The translations under genes were made by a program, and so were the position numbers. Shown in pieces: positions 24,051 through 31,260 of a stretch of 44,095 nucleotides of DNA. The stretch covers positions 1-44,095 of the forward strand of contig JARRPZ010000010.1 of the NCBI GenBank assembly GCA_037382365.1, given 5' to 3'. The notes below the pieces were generated by a model. The model was given only the letters and a program-made list of their open reading frames with translations. It was not told the DNA's origin and searched no databases. This stretch comes from Lentisalinibacter sp037382365. GTDB taxonomy: Bacteria > Pseudomonadota > Gammaproteobacteria > Steroidobacterales > Woeseiaceae. The stretch's first letter is position 1. Each line of letters begins with the position of its first letter.

Positions 24051-25034
24051 ATGACTGAGACGAAACACTGCCGGGTTCTGATCCTCGGCTCCGGTCCCGC
24101 TGGCTATTCCGCCGCGGTCTATGCAGCGCGCGCCGGGCTCGATCCGGTGGTGATCACCGGCGTCGAGCAGGGTGGCCAGCTGATGACCACGACCGATGTC
24201 GACAACTGGCCCGGCGACGTCGAGGGCCTGCAGGGCCCAGCCCTGATGGACCGGATGCTTCGCCACGCCGAGCGCTTCGACACGGAGGTCATCAACGATC
24301 ACATACACACGGCGGATATCCTGCGGCATCCGTTCACGCTGCAGGGGGACTACGGGACCTACACCTGCGATGCGCTGATCATCGCCACCGGATCCTCGGC
24401 CAAATACCTGGGACTGCCCTCGGAGGAGGCCTACAAGGGGCGCGGCGTCTCCGCCTGTGCCACCTGTGACGGTTTCTTCTATCGCGGCAAGCCTGTGGTC
24501 GTGATCGGCGGTGGCAACACCGCGGTCGAGGAAGCGCTCTATCTGTCCAACCTCGCCTCCAAGGTCACGCTCGTCCATCGGCGTGACGCCCTGCGCGCGG
24601 AGAAGATACTGCAGGACAAATTGTTCGCCCGGGCGGACGAAGGCAAGATCGAGATCGTCTGGGATCACGTCCTCGACGAGGTGCTGGGCAACGATCAGGG
24701 CGTGACCGGAATCCGCGTACGCGACGCCGCGCACGCGCACTCGACGCGTGAGATCGACTGCGAGGGCGTATTCATCGCCATCGGGCACCATCCGAACACG
24801 GACCTCTTCCGGGAGCAGCTGGAGACCCGCAACGGTTACATCGTGGTCCGGGCCGGACTGGACGGCAATGCGACGGCGACCAGCGTGCCCGGCGTCTTCG
24901 CCGCGGGCGACGTGGCGGATCATGTCTATCGCCAGGCCATCACCTCGGCAGGGACCGGTTGCATGGCAGCCCTCGATGCCGACAAGTACCTTGAATATCA
25001 GGAGACCGGTGCATCCCGGGAAGCAGCCGCCTGA
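24051..25034 (+). CDS. trxB: Thioredoxin reductase (NADPH)
   Basis: TrxB passes electrons from NADPH via FAD and a redox disulfide to thioredoxin, which would in turn serve the Bcp peroxidase in this window. The 327-residue protein has the FAD motif LILGSGPAGYSAAVYAARAGL near the N-terminus, the active-site CATC in VSACATCDGFFYRG (about 134-147), the NADPH motif VVIGGGNTAVEEALYLSNL with the HRRD phosphate-binding signature, and the second FAD motif VPGVFAAGDVADHVYRQAITSAGTG near the end. The ATG at 24051 has GGAG 5 bases upstream. It is divergent from ftsK, as in many gammaproteobacteria where lrp intervenes; no lrp is present here. Confidence 0.97.
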   Translation: MTETKHCRVLILGSGPAGYSAAVYAARAGLDPVVITGVEQGGQLMTTTDVDNWPGDVEGLQGPALMDRMLRHAERFDTEVINDHIHTADILRHPFTLQGDYGTYTCDALIIATGSSAKYLGLPSEEAYKGRGVSACATCDGFFYRGKPVVVIGGGNTAVEEALYLSNLASKVTLVHRRDALRAEKILQDKLFARADEGKIEIVWDHVLDEVLGNDQGVTGIRVRDAAHAHSTREIDCEGVFIAIGHHPNTDLFREQLETRNGYIVVRAGLDGNATATSVPGVFAAGDVADHVYRQAITSAGTGCMAALDADKYLEYQETGASREAAA

Positions 25035-25050
25035 AGCCGGGGTCGCACGG

Positions 25051-26226
25051 GTGGCCGGGACGAACGACACCATCGTCCGTTTCCACGCCGGCATGGACGA
25101 GATCGTGCCGGATAGCTGGAACGCGCTCGTCGATCCCCGTTATCCGTTCCTGCGCCACGAGTTCCTGGCGGCGGCGGAACGGCACGACTGTGTGTCGCCG
25201 GAGACCGGCTGGACACCCTGCCATGCGGCTCTGTACCGTCACGACGAACTGCTCGCCGCACTGCCCCTGTACGAGAAGACCCACTCCTGGGGCGAATTCA
25301 TCTTCGACTGGAGCTGGGCCGACGCCTACCGCCGCGCCGGCCTGGATTACTATCCAAAGCTCGTGTCGGCCGTCCCCTTCACGCCGGCCACGGGACACCG
25401 ATTACTGGTCCGGGACGAGGCCGACCGCAGCCGGTCGGGTCGGGCACTGTTGCAGGCCGTGGCGGCCCACGCAGATGCGCACGGTTTTTCCTCTGCGCAC
25501 GTCCTGTTCCCGACACCGGCCGAACTCCCCGCGCTGGAAGCGTCGGGCTTCGTCCTCCGCAAGGACTGTCAATTCCAGTGGCGGAACCGGGGCTATGAGA
25601 ACTTCGACGACTTCCTCTCCGACTTCAGCTCGGCGAAGCGCAAGAAGGCACGACGCGAGAGACGGCGCGTGGCGGAGGCCGGGATTCGATTCCGCAATCT
25701 TGCTTCCGACGAACTGGACAACGGGGAATGGTCCCGGGTGTTCCGTCTGTGCAGCTACACGTTCATCCGTCGGGGTAATCTCCCTTATCTTTCCCTCGAA
25801 TTCTTCCTCGAACTCCGGGAGACCATCCCCCGGTCACTGCGCGTGATCGTCGCCGAGCACGAAGGAGAGATCATCGCGGCCGCGATCTTCTTCCGCGGCC
25901 ACGATACGCTGTACGGCCGCTACTGGGGCAGCGAGGACGACTATCACAGCCTCCATTTCGAGACCTGCTATTACCAGGGCATCGATTACTGCATCGCGGA
26001 AGGGATCTCGCTCTTCGAGCCGGGGACCCAGGGCGAGCACAAGATCCGCCGCGGTTTCCTGCCGACGGTGACATGGTCGGCACACCGGATGGCGGATCCG
26101 CGCTTCGCGGAGGCCATCCGGCGGTATCTCGACGAGGAAGGACGACATGTCGACGATTACGTGCGGGCCGCCGGCAGCCACTCGCCGTTCCGCAGCGATC
26201 TGGGCGAGACGCCCGACGCCCCGTAA
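25051..26226 (+). CDS. FemAB-like (DUF482) GNAT-fold acyltransferase
   Basis: This protein of about 391 residues belongs to the PF04339-type FemAB-like family, annotated as peptidoglycan/peptidogalycan biosynthesis or GNAT N-acyltransferase. It has two tandem GNAT-like halves. Landmarks are PRYPFLRHEFLAAAERHDCVSPETGW near the N-terminus, WSWADAYRRAGLDYYPKLVSAVPFTPATG, the basic stretch FSSAKRKKARRERRRV, and ARYWGS-like LYGRYWGSEDDYHSLHFE with EPGTQGEHKIRRGF. I chose the GTG at 25051 because the family N-terminus (VRFHAGMDEIVPDSWNALV) lies before the first internal ATG (25093). The actual acyl or aminoacyl donor is unknown. It lies 16 bases after trxB and 22 before aat, probably one transcript. 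Confidence 0.87.
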   Translation: MAGTNDTIVRFHAGMDEIVPDSWNALVDPRYPFLRHEFLAAAERHDCVSPETGWTPCHAALYRHDELLAALPLYEKTHSWGEFIFDWSWADAYRRAGLDYYPKLVSAVPFTPATGHRLLVRDEADRSRSGRALLQAVAAHADAHGFSSAHVLFPTPAELPALEASGFVLRKDCQFQWRNRGYENFDDFLSDFSSAKRKKARRERRRVAEAGIRFRNLASDELDNGEWSRVFRLCSYTFIRRGNLPYLSLEFFLELRETIPRSLRVIVAEHEGEIIAAAIFFRGHDTLYGRYWGSEDDYHSLHFETCYYQGIDYCIAEGISLFEPGTQGEHKIRRGFLPTVTWSAHRMADPRFAEAIRRYLDEEGRHVDDYVRAAGSHSPFRSDLGETPDAP

Positions 26227-26248
26227 GCGGACCCGCGCCCGCGACGGC

Positions 26249-26998
26249 ATGCTACCGATCCACTGGATCTCTGCAGAAGACCCCCCGGACGCTTTCCCGG
26301 ACGCCCGCAAGGCATTGCGTGAGCCCGACGGGCTGCTGGCTGCCGGCGGCGACGTCGGCGTCCAGCGCCTCCTGGCGGCCTACCCGCGGGGCATATTCCC
26401 GTGGTACGAGGAGGGACAACCGGTCCTATGGTGGTCTCCCGACCCCCGGGCGGTGCTGCGCCCCGAAGCGCTGCATGTCTCACGGAGTCTTCGCCGCAGC
26501 CTCCGGCGCAGCGGATTCGTCGTCACCTGGGACCGGGCGTTCCCGGAGGTCGTCCGCCGCTGTGCCGAACCACGGGCCGGGCAGTCGGGGACATGGATCA
26601 CGGAAGCCATGCACGAGAGCTTCTGCCGTCTCGCCGGACTCGGCTGGGCGCACTCCGTCGAGATCTGGTCCGAGGACGTGCTGGTCGGTGGAATCTACGG
26701 CCTGTCGATAGGCCGCGTCTTCTTCGGAGAATCGATGTTCAGTCGCCGAAGCGACGCCTCGAAGATCGCGATGGTGGCCCTGGCCGAGGAACTGAGGCGC
26801 CGGGAGTTCTCCCTGATCGACTGCCAGGTCGTATCGTCTCACTTGCTCACGATGGGAGCCGGGACCATGCCGCGGCGCCAGTTCCTCGAGGTACTGGCCA
26901 GCAACTGCGAACCCGCGCAACGTCTCGCGGATCTGCCCTCAGGAGAGACCGAGGCGGGCTCTCTCGTGGCCGCTCGTCGCATTGCAAACCCAGACTAG
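26249..26998 (+). CDS. aat: Leucyl/phenylalanyl-tRNA-protein transferase
   Basis: Aat moves Leu or Phe from aminoacyl-tRNA to proteins with N-terminal Lys or Arg, creating a primary N-degron for ClpS-ClpAP. The 249-residue protein opens MLPIHWISAEDPPDAFPDARKAL. It carries the signature LLAAGGDVGVQRLLAAYPRGIFPWYEEGQPVLWWSPDPRAVL (about residues 30-72), then GTWITEAMHESFCRLAGLGWAHSVE, GGIYGLSIGRVFFGESMFSRRSDASKIA and the late DCQVVSSHLLTMGA. All conserved substrate-pocket segments are present. It follows a FemAB-like gene by 22 bases. The gene usually found between aat and infA in this group, the second transferase bpt/ate, is absent. Confidence 0.97.
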   Translation: MLPIHWISAEDPPDAFPDARKALREPDGLLAAGGDVGVQRLLAAYPRGIFPWYEEGQPVLWWSPDPRAVLRPEALHVSRSLRRSLRRSGFVVTWDRAFPEVVRRCAEPRAGQSGTWITEAMHESFCRLAGLGWAHSVEIWSEDVLVGGIYGLSIGRVFFGESMFSRRSDASKIAMVALAEELRRREFSLIDCQVVSSHLLTMGAGTMPRRQFLEVLASNCEPAQRLADLPSGETEAGSLVAARRIANPD

Positions 26999-27010
26999 TT
27001 TCTGCACAAT
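26982..27010 (+). promoter_or_regulatory. infA promoter
   Basis: TTGCAA (26982-26987) and CACAAT (27005-27010) with a 17-base spacer. The -35 lies inside the end of aat. The predicted leader is about 30 bases to the infA GTG. Confidence 0.55.
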
Positions 27011-27047
27011 GCCGGGCTTTCCGAAGAACCGAGGCGTGTCAGACACC

Positions 27048-27266
27048 GTGGCGAAAGAAGAAGCCATACAGATGGAAGGGACAGTGACCGAGACACTGCC
27101 CAACACCACTTTTCGGGTGGAACTCGAGAACGGTCATGTCGTGACGGCGCATATCTCGGGCAAGATGCGGAAGAACTACATCCGCATTCTTACCGGCGAC
27201 AAGGTGACGGTGGAGCTGACTCCGTACGATCTCAGCAAGGGCCGCATCGTCTACCGCGGCCGCTGA
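27048..27266 (+). CDS. infA: Translation initiation factor IF-1
   Basis: IF-1 binds the ribosomal A site during initiation and supports IF-2 and IF-3. The protein has 72 residues, the standard length, and is a single OB fold: AKEEAIQMEGTVTETLPNTTF, then GHVVTAHISGKMRKNYIRIL and TGDKVTVELTPYDLSKGRI. The start is a GTG at 27048; it restores the conserved N-terminus, and the first in-frame ATG (MEGTV) would remove eight conserved residues. The only purine-rich site, GAGG, is farther than usual upstream. It lies 49 bases after aat with its own promoter and is convergent with clpA. Confidence 0.96.
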   Translation: MAKEEAIQMEGTVTETLPNTTFRVELENGHVVTAHISGKMRKNYIRILTGDKVTVELTPYDLSKGRIVYRGR

Positions 27267-27302
27267 TCGACCTCGCAGGAGGGCTTTCGGGCCCGACCCG
27301 CA

Positions 27303-27324
27303 GTCGCGGCTGAAGCCGCTCCTA
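27303..27324 (+). repeat. REP-like palindromic element between infA and clpA
   Basis: GTCGCGGCTGAAGCCGCTCC is a short palindrome (GCGGCT-GA-AGCCGC) in the 77-base convergent gap. Very similar elements are scattered in intergenic regions of pseudomonads and xanthomonads. It may act as a transcript-end hairpin. Confidence 0.55.
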
Positions 27325-27343
27325 TCGTTCGTTCAGACCGCTT

Positions 27344-29635
27344 CTAATCGCCGCCGCCGTCGTGAGGCAGGTGTGCGAGTTCGCGGCGGATCGGTTCCGA
27401 CTTCAGGATGAGGTCACCATCGTCTCCGACCATGATGCGGACGTGCCCGCCCTCCGCCAGTTTTCCGAAGAGCAACTCCTCGGCCAGCGGACGTTTTATC
27501 TTCTCCTGGATCAGCCGCGCCATGGGGCGCGCACCCATCTTCGGATCGTAACCCCGCTCCGCGATCCAGGTACGCGCCTCGTCATCGAGTTCGAGCGTCA
27601 CGTTGTTGGCGGTCAGTCGGGCTTCGAGTTCAACGACGAGCTTGTCGACGACCCGGGCGATCGAGGTCGGATCGAGCGACGAGAACTGGATGATGCCGTC
27701 GAGCCGGTTACGGAATTCCGGCGTGAAGGTCTTGCTGATGATCGACATCGCGTCGGACGAATGGTCCTGCTGCATGAATCCGATCGACGTCCGGCTCATC
27801 TCCGCAGCGCCGGCATTCGTCGTCATCACCAGGATCACGTTGCGGAAGTCGGCCTTGCGGCCATTGTTGTCGGTGAGGGTACCGTGATCCATGACCTGCA
27901 GGAGCAGGTTGAACACCTCCGGATGAGCCTTCTCGATCTCGTCGAGCAGCACGACCGAATGGGGGTTCTTGCTGACCGCCTCGGTCAGCAGCCCGCCCTG
28001 ATCATAGCCGACGTACCCGGGCGGTGCGCCGATCAGGCGCGACACCGTATGGCGCTCCATGTATTCCGACATGTCGAAGCGGATGAGCTCGATGCCCAGC
28101 GACAGTGCGAGCTGCCGTGTGACTTCCGTCTTGCCGACACCGGTCGGCCCGGCGAAAAGGAAGCTGCCGACCGGCTTCTCGTCCTCGGTCAGACCCGATC
28201 GGGCCATCTTGATCGAGGAGGCGAGCGCCTCGATGGCCCGATCCTGGCCGAAGATGACGAGCTTCAGGTCCCGCTCGAGATTCCGCAGCACGTCCTTGTC
28301 CGAAGCAGAAACGCTCTTCGGCGGTATGCGGGCCATCTTCGCCACGATGTTCTGGACCATATCCACGGTGACCGTGTCGCCACGCTCTCCCGCGGGCTGC
28401 AGGCGCAGATTGGCGCCGGCCTCATCGATGACGTCGATCGCCTTGTCCGGCAGGTGACGGTCGTTGATGTGCCGTGACGACAGTTCGGCCGCGGCGCGGA
28501 GAGAATCCGTTTCGTAACGTACGCCGTGATGCTCCTCGAAACGACTGCGGAGTCCTTTCAGGATCTCGATCGTCTCCTCGACCGACGGCTCCGGCACCTC
28601 GATTTTCTGGAAACGGCGCGCGAGCGCATGGTCCTTCTCGAAGATACCGCGATATTCCTGGTAGGTGGTCGACCCGATGCAGCGCAGTTGGCCATTGGCC
28701 AGCACCGGCTTTATCAGGTTCGACGCGTCCATGACGCCGCCCGATGCCGCGCCCGCACCGATCACTGTGTGGATCTCGTCGATGAACAGGATGGCACCGG
28801 GGTCCTCCCGGACTTCCGCGAGCACCGCCTTCAGCCGCTTCTCGAAGTCGCCGCGGTATTTCGTACCGGCGATCAACGCACCCATGTCGAGTGCGTAGAT
28901 CGTGGCGTCCTGCAAGACCTCCGGCACCTTCTCTTCGACGATCAGGCGGGCGAGCCCTTCGGCCAGAGCCGTCTTGCCGACACCGGCCTCTCCGACATAA
29001 AGGGGGTTATTCTTGCGCCGCCGGCAGAGGATCTCGACGGTGCGCTCGATCTCGATGCTTCGGCCTATCAGCGGATCGATCCGCCCTTCCTCGGCCATGG
29101 CATTGAGATTCGTCGCGTATTTCTCCAGCGCGGAAGATCCGCCTTCGGCTTCGGCAGCCGGTTCCTCCTGTGCACTCTCCGCCCGCTCGGGTCCTTCGTC
29201 ACCGATCTTCGTGATGCCGTGGGAGATGTAATTCACGACGTCCAGGCGATTCACGTCCTGCAGATTCAGGAAATAGACGGCCTGGGACTGCTTTTCGCTA
29301 AATATCGCCACCAGCACGTTGAGACCCGTTACCTCCTTGCGACCGCTGGACTGGACGTGGAACACGGCTCTCTGCAACACGCGCTGGAAACCGAGCGTGG
29401 GCTGCACGTCGTTCTCGTCGTCCATCGAGACGCGTGGTGTGGACTCGTCGATGAATTCGGTGAGCTGGGTCCTGAGTTGCGCCACGTCCGCATCACACGC
29501 CTGCAGCACGTCGTGCACCTGCGGCACATCGAGCAATGCCAGCAGCAGATGCTCGACCGTCATGAATTCATGTCGGTTTTCCCGCGCCGCCTGGAAGGCC
29601 TCATTGAGGCAGAATTCGAGTTCGCTGTTCAACAT
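27344..29635 (-). CDS. clpA: ATP-dependent Clp protease ATP-binding subunit ClpA
   Basis: ClpA is the AAA+ unfoldase that feeds ClpP and, with ClpS, degrades N-degron substrates. The 763-residue protein has the N domain (MLNSELEFCLNEAFQAARENRHEF, residues 1-145) that binds ClpS, then D1 with Walker A GEAGVGKTALAEGLA and Walker B AILFIDEIH. D2 has GPTGVGKTEVTRQLA and VVLLDEIEKAHPEVFNLLLQ. The IGFMQ loop (in SRTSIGFMQQDH), which docks to ClpP, is present. Length is equal to E. coli ClpA (758). It is downstream of clpS by 45 bases and convergent with infA. clpP is not in the window. Confidence 0.98.
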   Translation of the reverse strand: MLNSELEFCLNEAFQAARENRHEFMTVEHLLLALLDVPQVHDVLQACDADVAQLRTQLTEFIDESTPRVSMDDENDVQPTLGFQRVLQRAVFHVQSSGRKEVTGLNVLVAIFSEKQSQAVYFLNLQDVNRLDVVNYISHGITKIGDEGPERAESAQEEPAAEAEGGSSALEKYATNLNAMAEEGRIDPLIGRSIEIERTVEILCRRRKNNPLYVGEAGVGKTALAEGLARLIVEEKVPEVLQDATIYALDMGALIAGTKYRGDFEKRLKAVLAEVREDPGAILFIDEIHTVIGAGAASGGVMDASNLIKPVLANGQLRCIGSTTYQEYRGIFEKDHALARRFQKIEVPEPSVEETIEILKGLRSRFEEHHGVRYETDSLRAAAELSSRHINDRHLPDKAIDVIDEAGANLRLQPAGERGDTVTVDMVQNIVAKMARIPPKSVSASDKDVLRNLERDLKLVIFGQDRAIEALASSIKMARSGLTEDEKPVGSFLFAGPTGVGKTEVTRQLALSLGIELIRFDMSEYMERHTVSRLIGAPPGYVGYDQGGLLTEAVSKNPHSVVLLDEIEKAHPEVFNLLLQVMDHGTLTDNNGRKADFRNVILVMTTNAGAAEMSRTSIGFMQQDHSSDAMSIISKTFTPEFRNRLDGIIQFSSLDPTSIARVVDKLVVELEARLTANNVTLELDDEARTWIAERGYDPKMGARPMARLIQEKIKRPLAEELLFGKLAEGGHVRIMVGDDGDLILKSEPIRRELAHLPHDGGGD

Positions 29636-29680
29636 AAATCGTTCCGACCATCCGCTGTCGCTGTAGTTCGCCGGCGGCGC

Positions 29681-30010
29681 TCAGGCCTCCTCCATCGTAC
29701 ACAGCAGCGGGTGCTGATGCTGCTGAGCGTATCCGTTGACCTGGGCCACTTTGGTCTCGGCGATCTCGTAAGTGTATACGCCGCACACTCCCTTGCCCCG
29801 AGTATGAACCTCCAGCATGATACGTGTCGCCTTCGTTCGGTCCATGCCGAAGACGCGTTCAAGAACCTCGACGACGAACTCCATCGGCGTGTAGTCGTCA
29901 TTGATGAGCACTACGCGGTAGAGCGGCGGGCGCTTCAGTTTCGGCCGGGACTCCTCGACCGCCAGGCCCGTATTGTCCTGCTGATCCCCGTTCGGTCTTT
30001 CTTCACTCAT
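29681..30010 (-). CDS. clpS: ClpS adaptor protein
   Basis: ClpS recognises N-terminal Leu, Phe, Tyr and Trp and delivers the protein to ClpA. From the ATG at 30010 the protein has 109 residues. A disordered N-terminal arm (MSEERPNGDQQDN...) is followed by the core PPLYRVVLINDDYTPMEFVVEVLERVFGMD, in which the NDDYTPMEFV motif lines the N-degron pocket, then KATRIMLEVHTRGKGVCGVYTYEIAETKV and HQHPLLCTMEEA. It heads the clpS-clpA operon. A longer upstream reading has no similarity. The ribosome site is weak. A candidate promoter lies at 30075-30106. Confidence 0.97.
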   Translation of the reverse strand: MSEERPNGDQQDNTGLAVEESRPKLKRPPLYRVVLINDDYTPMEFVVEVLERVFGMDRTKATRIMLEVHTRGKGVCGVYTYEIAETKVAQVNGYAQQHQHPLLCTMEEA

Positions 30011-30074
30011 GATCGCGCGCTCGCTTCCTGCCGGCTGAAAAGAGCGGTCCCGGACGCAGCGCGTCCGACCACCG

Positions 30075-30106
30075 ATTATATATGGGGCCCGGGGGCCGTT
30101 TGACAA
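30075..30106 (-). promoter_or_regulatory. Probable clpSA promoter
   Basis: Minus strand: TTGTCA (30101-30106) and either TATATA (30077-30082, 18-base spacer) or the perfect TATAAT (30075-30080, 20-base spacer). The predicted leader is about 60 bases. Confidence 0.5.
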
Positions 30107-30224
30107 CCGGAACGCCGCCGGCAGCGAGGGCGCCACGCGCTGCCGGTCGAACATAATGCAGGATATCTGTAGATCATCGTCGCAGGTCCTCAGATTTACT
30201 GGCATTCTCACAAGATGAAGCTGC

Positions 30225-30253
30225 TTGTTCGACCGGAGTCTGGCCCTTATCAT
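30225..30253 (+). promoter_or_regulatory. Probable gspCDEF promoter
   Basis: TTGTTC (30225-30230) and TATCAT (30248-30253) with a 17-base spacer, 75 bases before the gspC start. Confidence 0.45.
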
Positions 30254-30327
30254 CGTACCGGTGCGTCAGCCGGGCTGGGGCTAGCCGAAGGGACATTGGT
30301 CGGGCGTGGGGATCGCCGCGTGTATTC

Positions 30328-31260
30328 ATGAATGCGGAGCTGAAACTGTCGGAGGTCAGGAGCCTCAGTCCCGCGGATGCGGTATCCGCGGCGTCCCGGC
30401 ATCTCCCGCGCTGGGTTTCGCTTCTGCTGATCATATTGATCGCGTGGCAACTCGCTGCGCTGTTCTGGCGCCTGATGCCGTCCGGTGAGGAACTGCCGCC
30501 GGCACCGCAACCCACCGGGAACCCGTCGTCCGCGGGTGAAGGGGCAGAGACGCCCGGTATCGACGTCTCCACGATCGTCAATGCCCATCTGTTCGGCGAA
30601 GCCTCCGCCGAGGCACCGGCGCCGGTGCAGACCGAGATCGACGATGCGCCCGAGACACGGCTCAGTCTCACGCTGAAGGGCACGGTGGCCGCAGACGATC
30701 CCGCCTTGTCCCTGGCCATCATCGCCGACAGCCGGGGCGAGGAGAAGGTCTACGGCATCCGCGACAGTATCCCGGGCGGGGCCAGCCTGCACGCAGTCTA
30801 TGCCGACCGGGTCATCCTGAACCGCGCCGGCGTCCTCGAGGCACTGAAGCTGCCCCGGGAAGCCGAAATGCGGCGCACCTCCACCAGCCGTCAGACCAGC
30901 TCGGCGCGGGTGGCGACGACGACCCGTGCGGCGAGCGTCCAGCAGACGCTCACGGACAACGCCGTGCAGCTGATGGACGTCATCCGGCCGCAGCCCTACT
31001 TTGCGGACGGTCAGCAGCGGGGCTACCGTGTGTATCCGGGTCGGGACCGCAAGAGCTTCTCGGCGCTCGGCCTGCGTCCCGGCGACCTGGTGACGGCCAT
31101 CAACGGCACGCCCATGACCGACCCCCGCACCGGTATGGAGATCTTCAGGGGCCTGGGTGACGCCACCCAGATCACGGTGACCCTCGAGCGCGATGGTCAG
31201 CCCGAACAACTGACGCTCAGCACCAGTCAGCTGGAGCTCGGCGAGGACAGAACCCGATGA
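30328..31260 (+). CDS. gspC: Type II secretion system protein GspC
   Basis: GspC is the inner-membrane clamp that links the platform to the GspD secretin. The 310-residue protein has one membrane helix (about 28-47, WVSLLLIILIAWQLAALFW), a Pro-rich stretch, then the HR domain (about 80-170: VSTIVNAHLFGEA, RLSLTLKGTVAADDPALSLAIIA, YGIRDSIPGGASLHAVYADRVIL). A C-terminal PDZ domain follows (about 215-305: YRVYPGRDRKSFSALGLRPGDLVTAINGTPM). It is the first gene of the operon; its stop overlaps the gspD ATG. The ribosome site is weak. The PDZ domain places it in the GspC rather than the coiled-coil subtype. Confidence 0.94.
   Translation: MNAELKLSEVRSLSPADAVSAASRHLPRWVSLLLIILIAWQLAALFWRLMPSGEELPPAPQPTGNPSSAGEGAETPGIDVSTIVNAHLFGEASAEAPAPVQTEIDDAPETRLSLTLKGTVAADDPALSLAIIADSRGEEKVYGIRDSIPGGASLHAVYADRVILNRAGVLEALKLPREAEMRRTSTSRQTSSARVATTTRAASVQQTLTDNAVQLMDVIRPQPYFADGQQRGYRVYPGRDRKSFSALGLRPGDLVTAINGTPMTDPRTGMEIFRGLGDATQITVTLERDGQPEQLTLSTSQLELGEDRTR

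Larger units (their letters stand above)
30011..30327. other. Divergent clpS-gspC intergenic region (317 bases)
   Basis: No gene is supported here. It holds an outward promoter on each side (clpS at 30075-30106, gspC at 30225-30253) and a G/C-run palindromic patch around 30084-30098. The stretch 30155-30230 is more AT-rich than the neighbouring coding DNA. No cspD or other small gene is seen beside clpS. Confidence 0.6.

Noticed and set aside
28526..30103. A 525-codon open frame opposite clpA and clpS
   Set aside because: A shadow of two well-conserved genes; composition is not protein-like.
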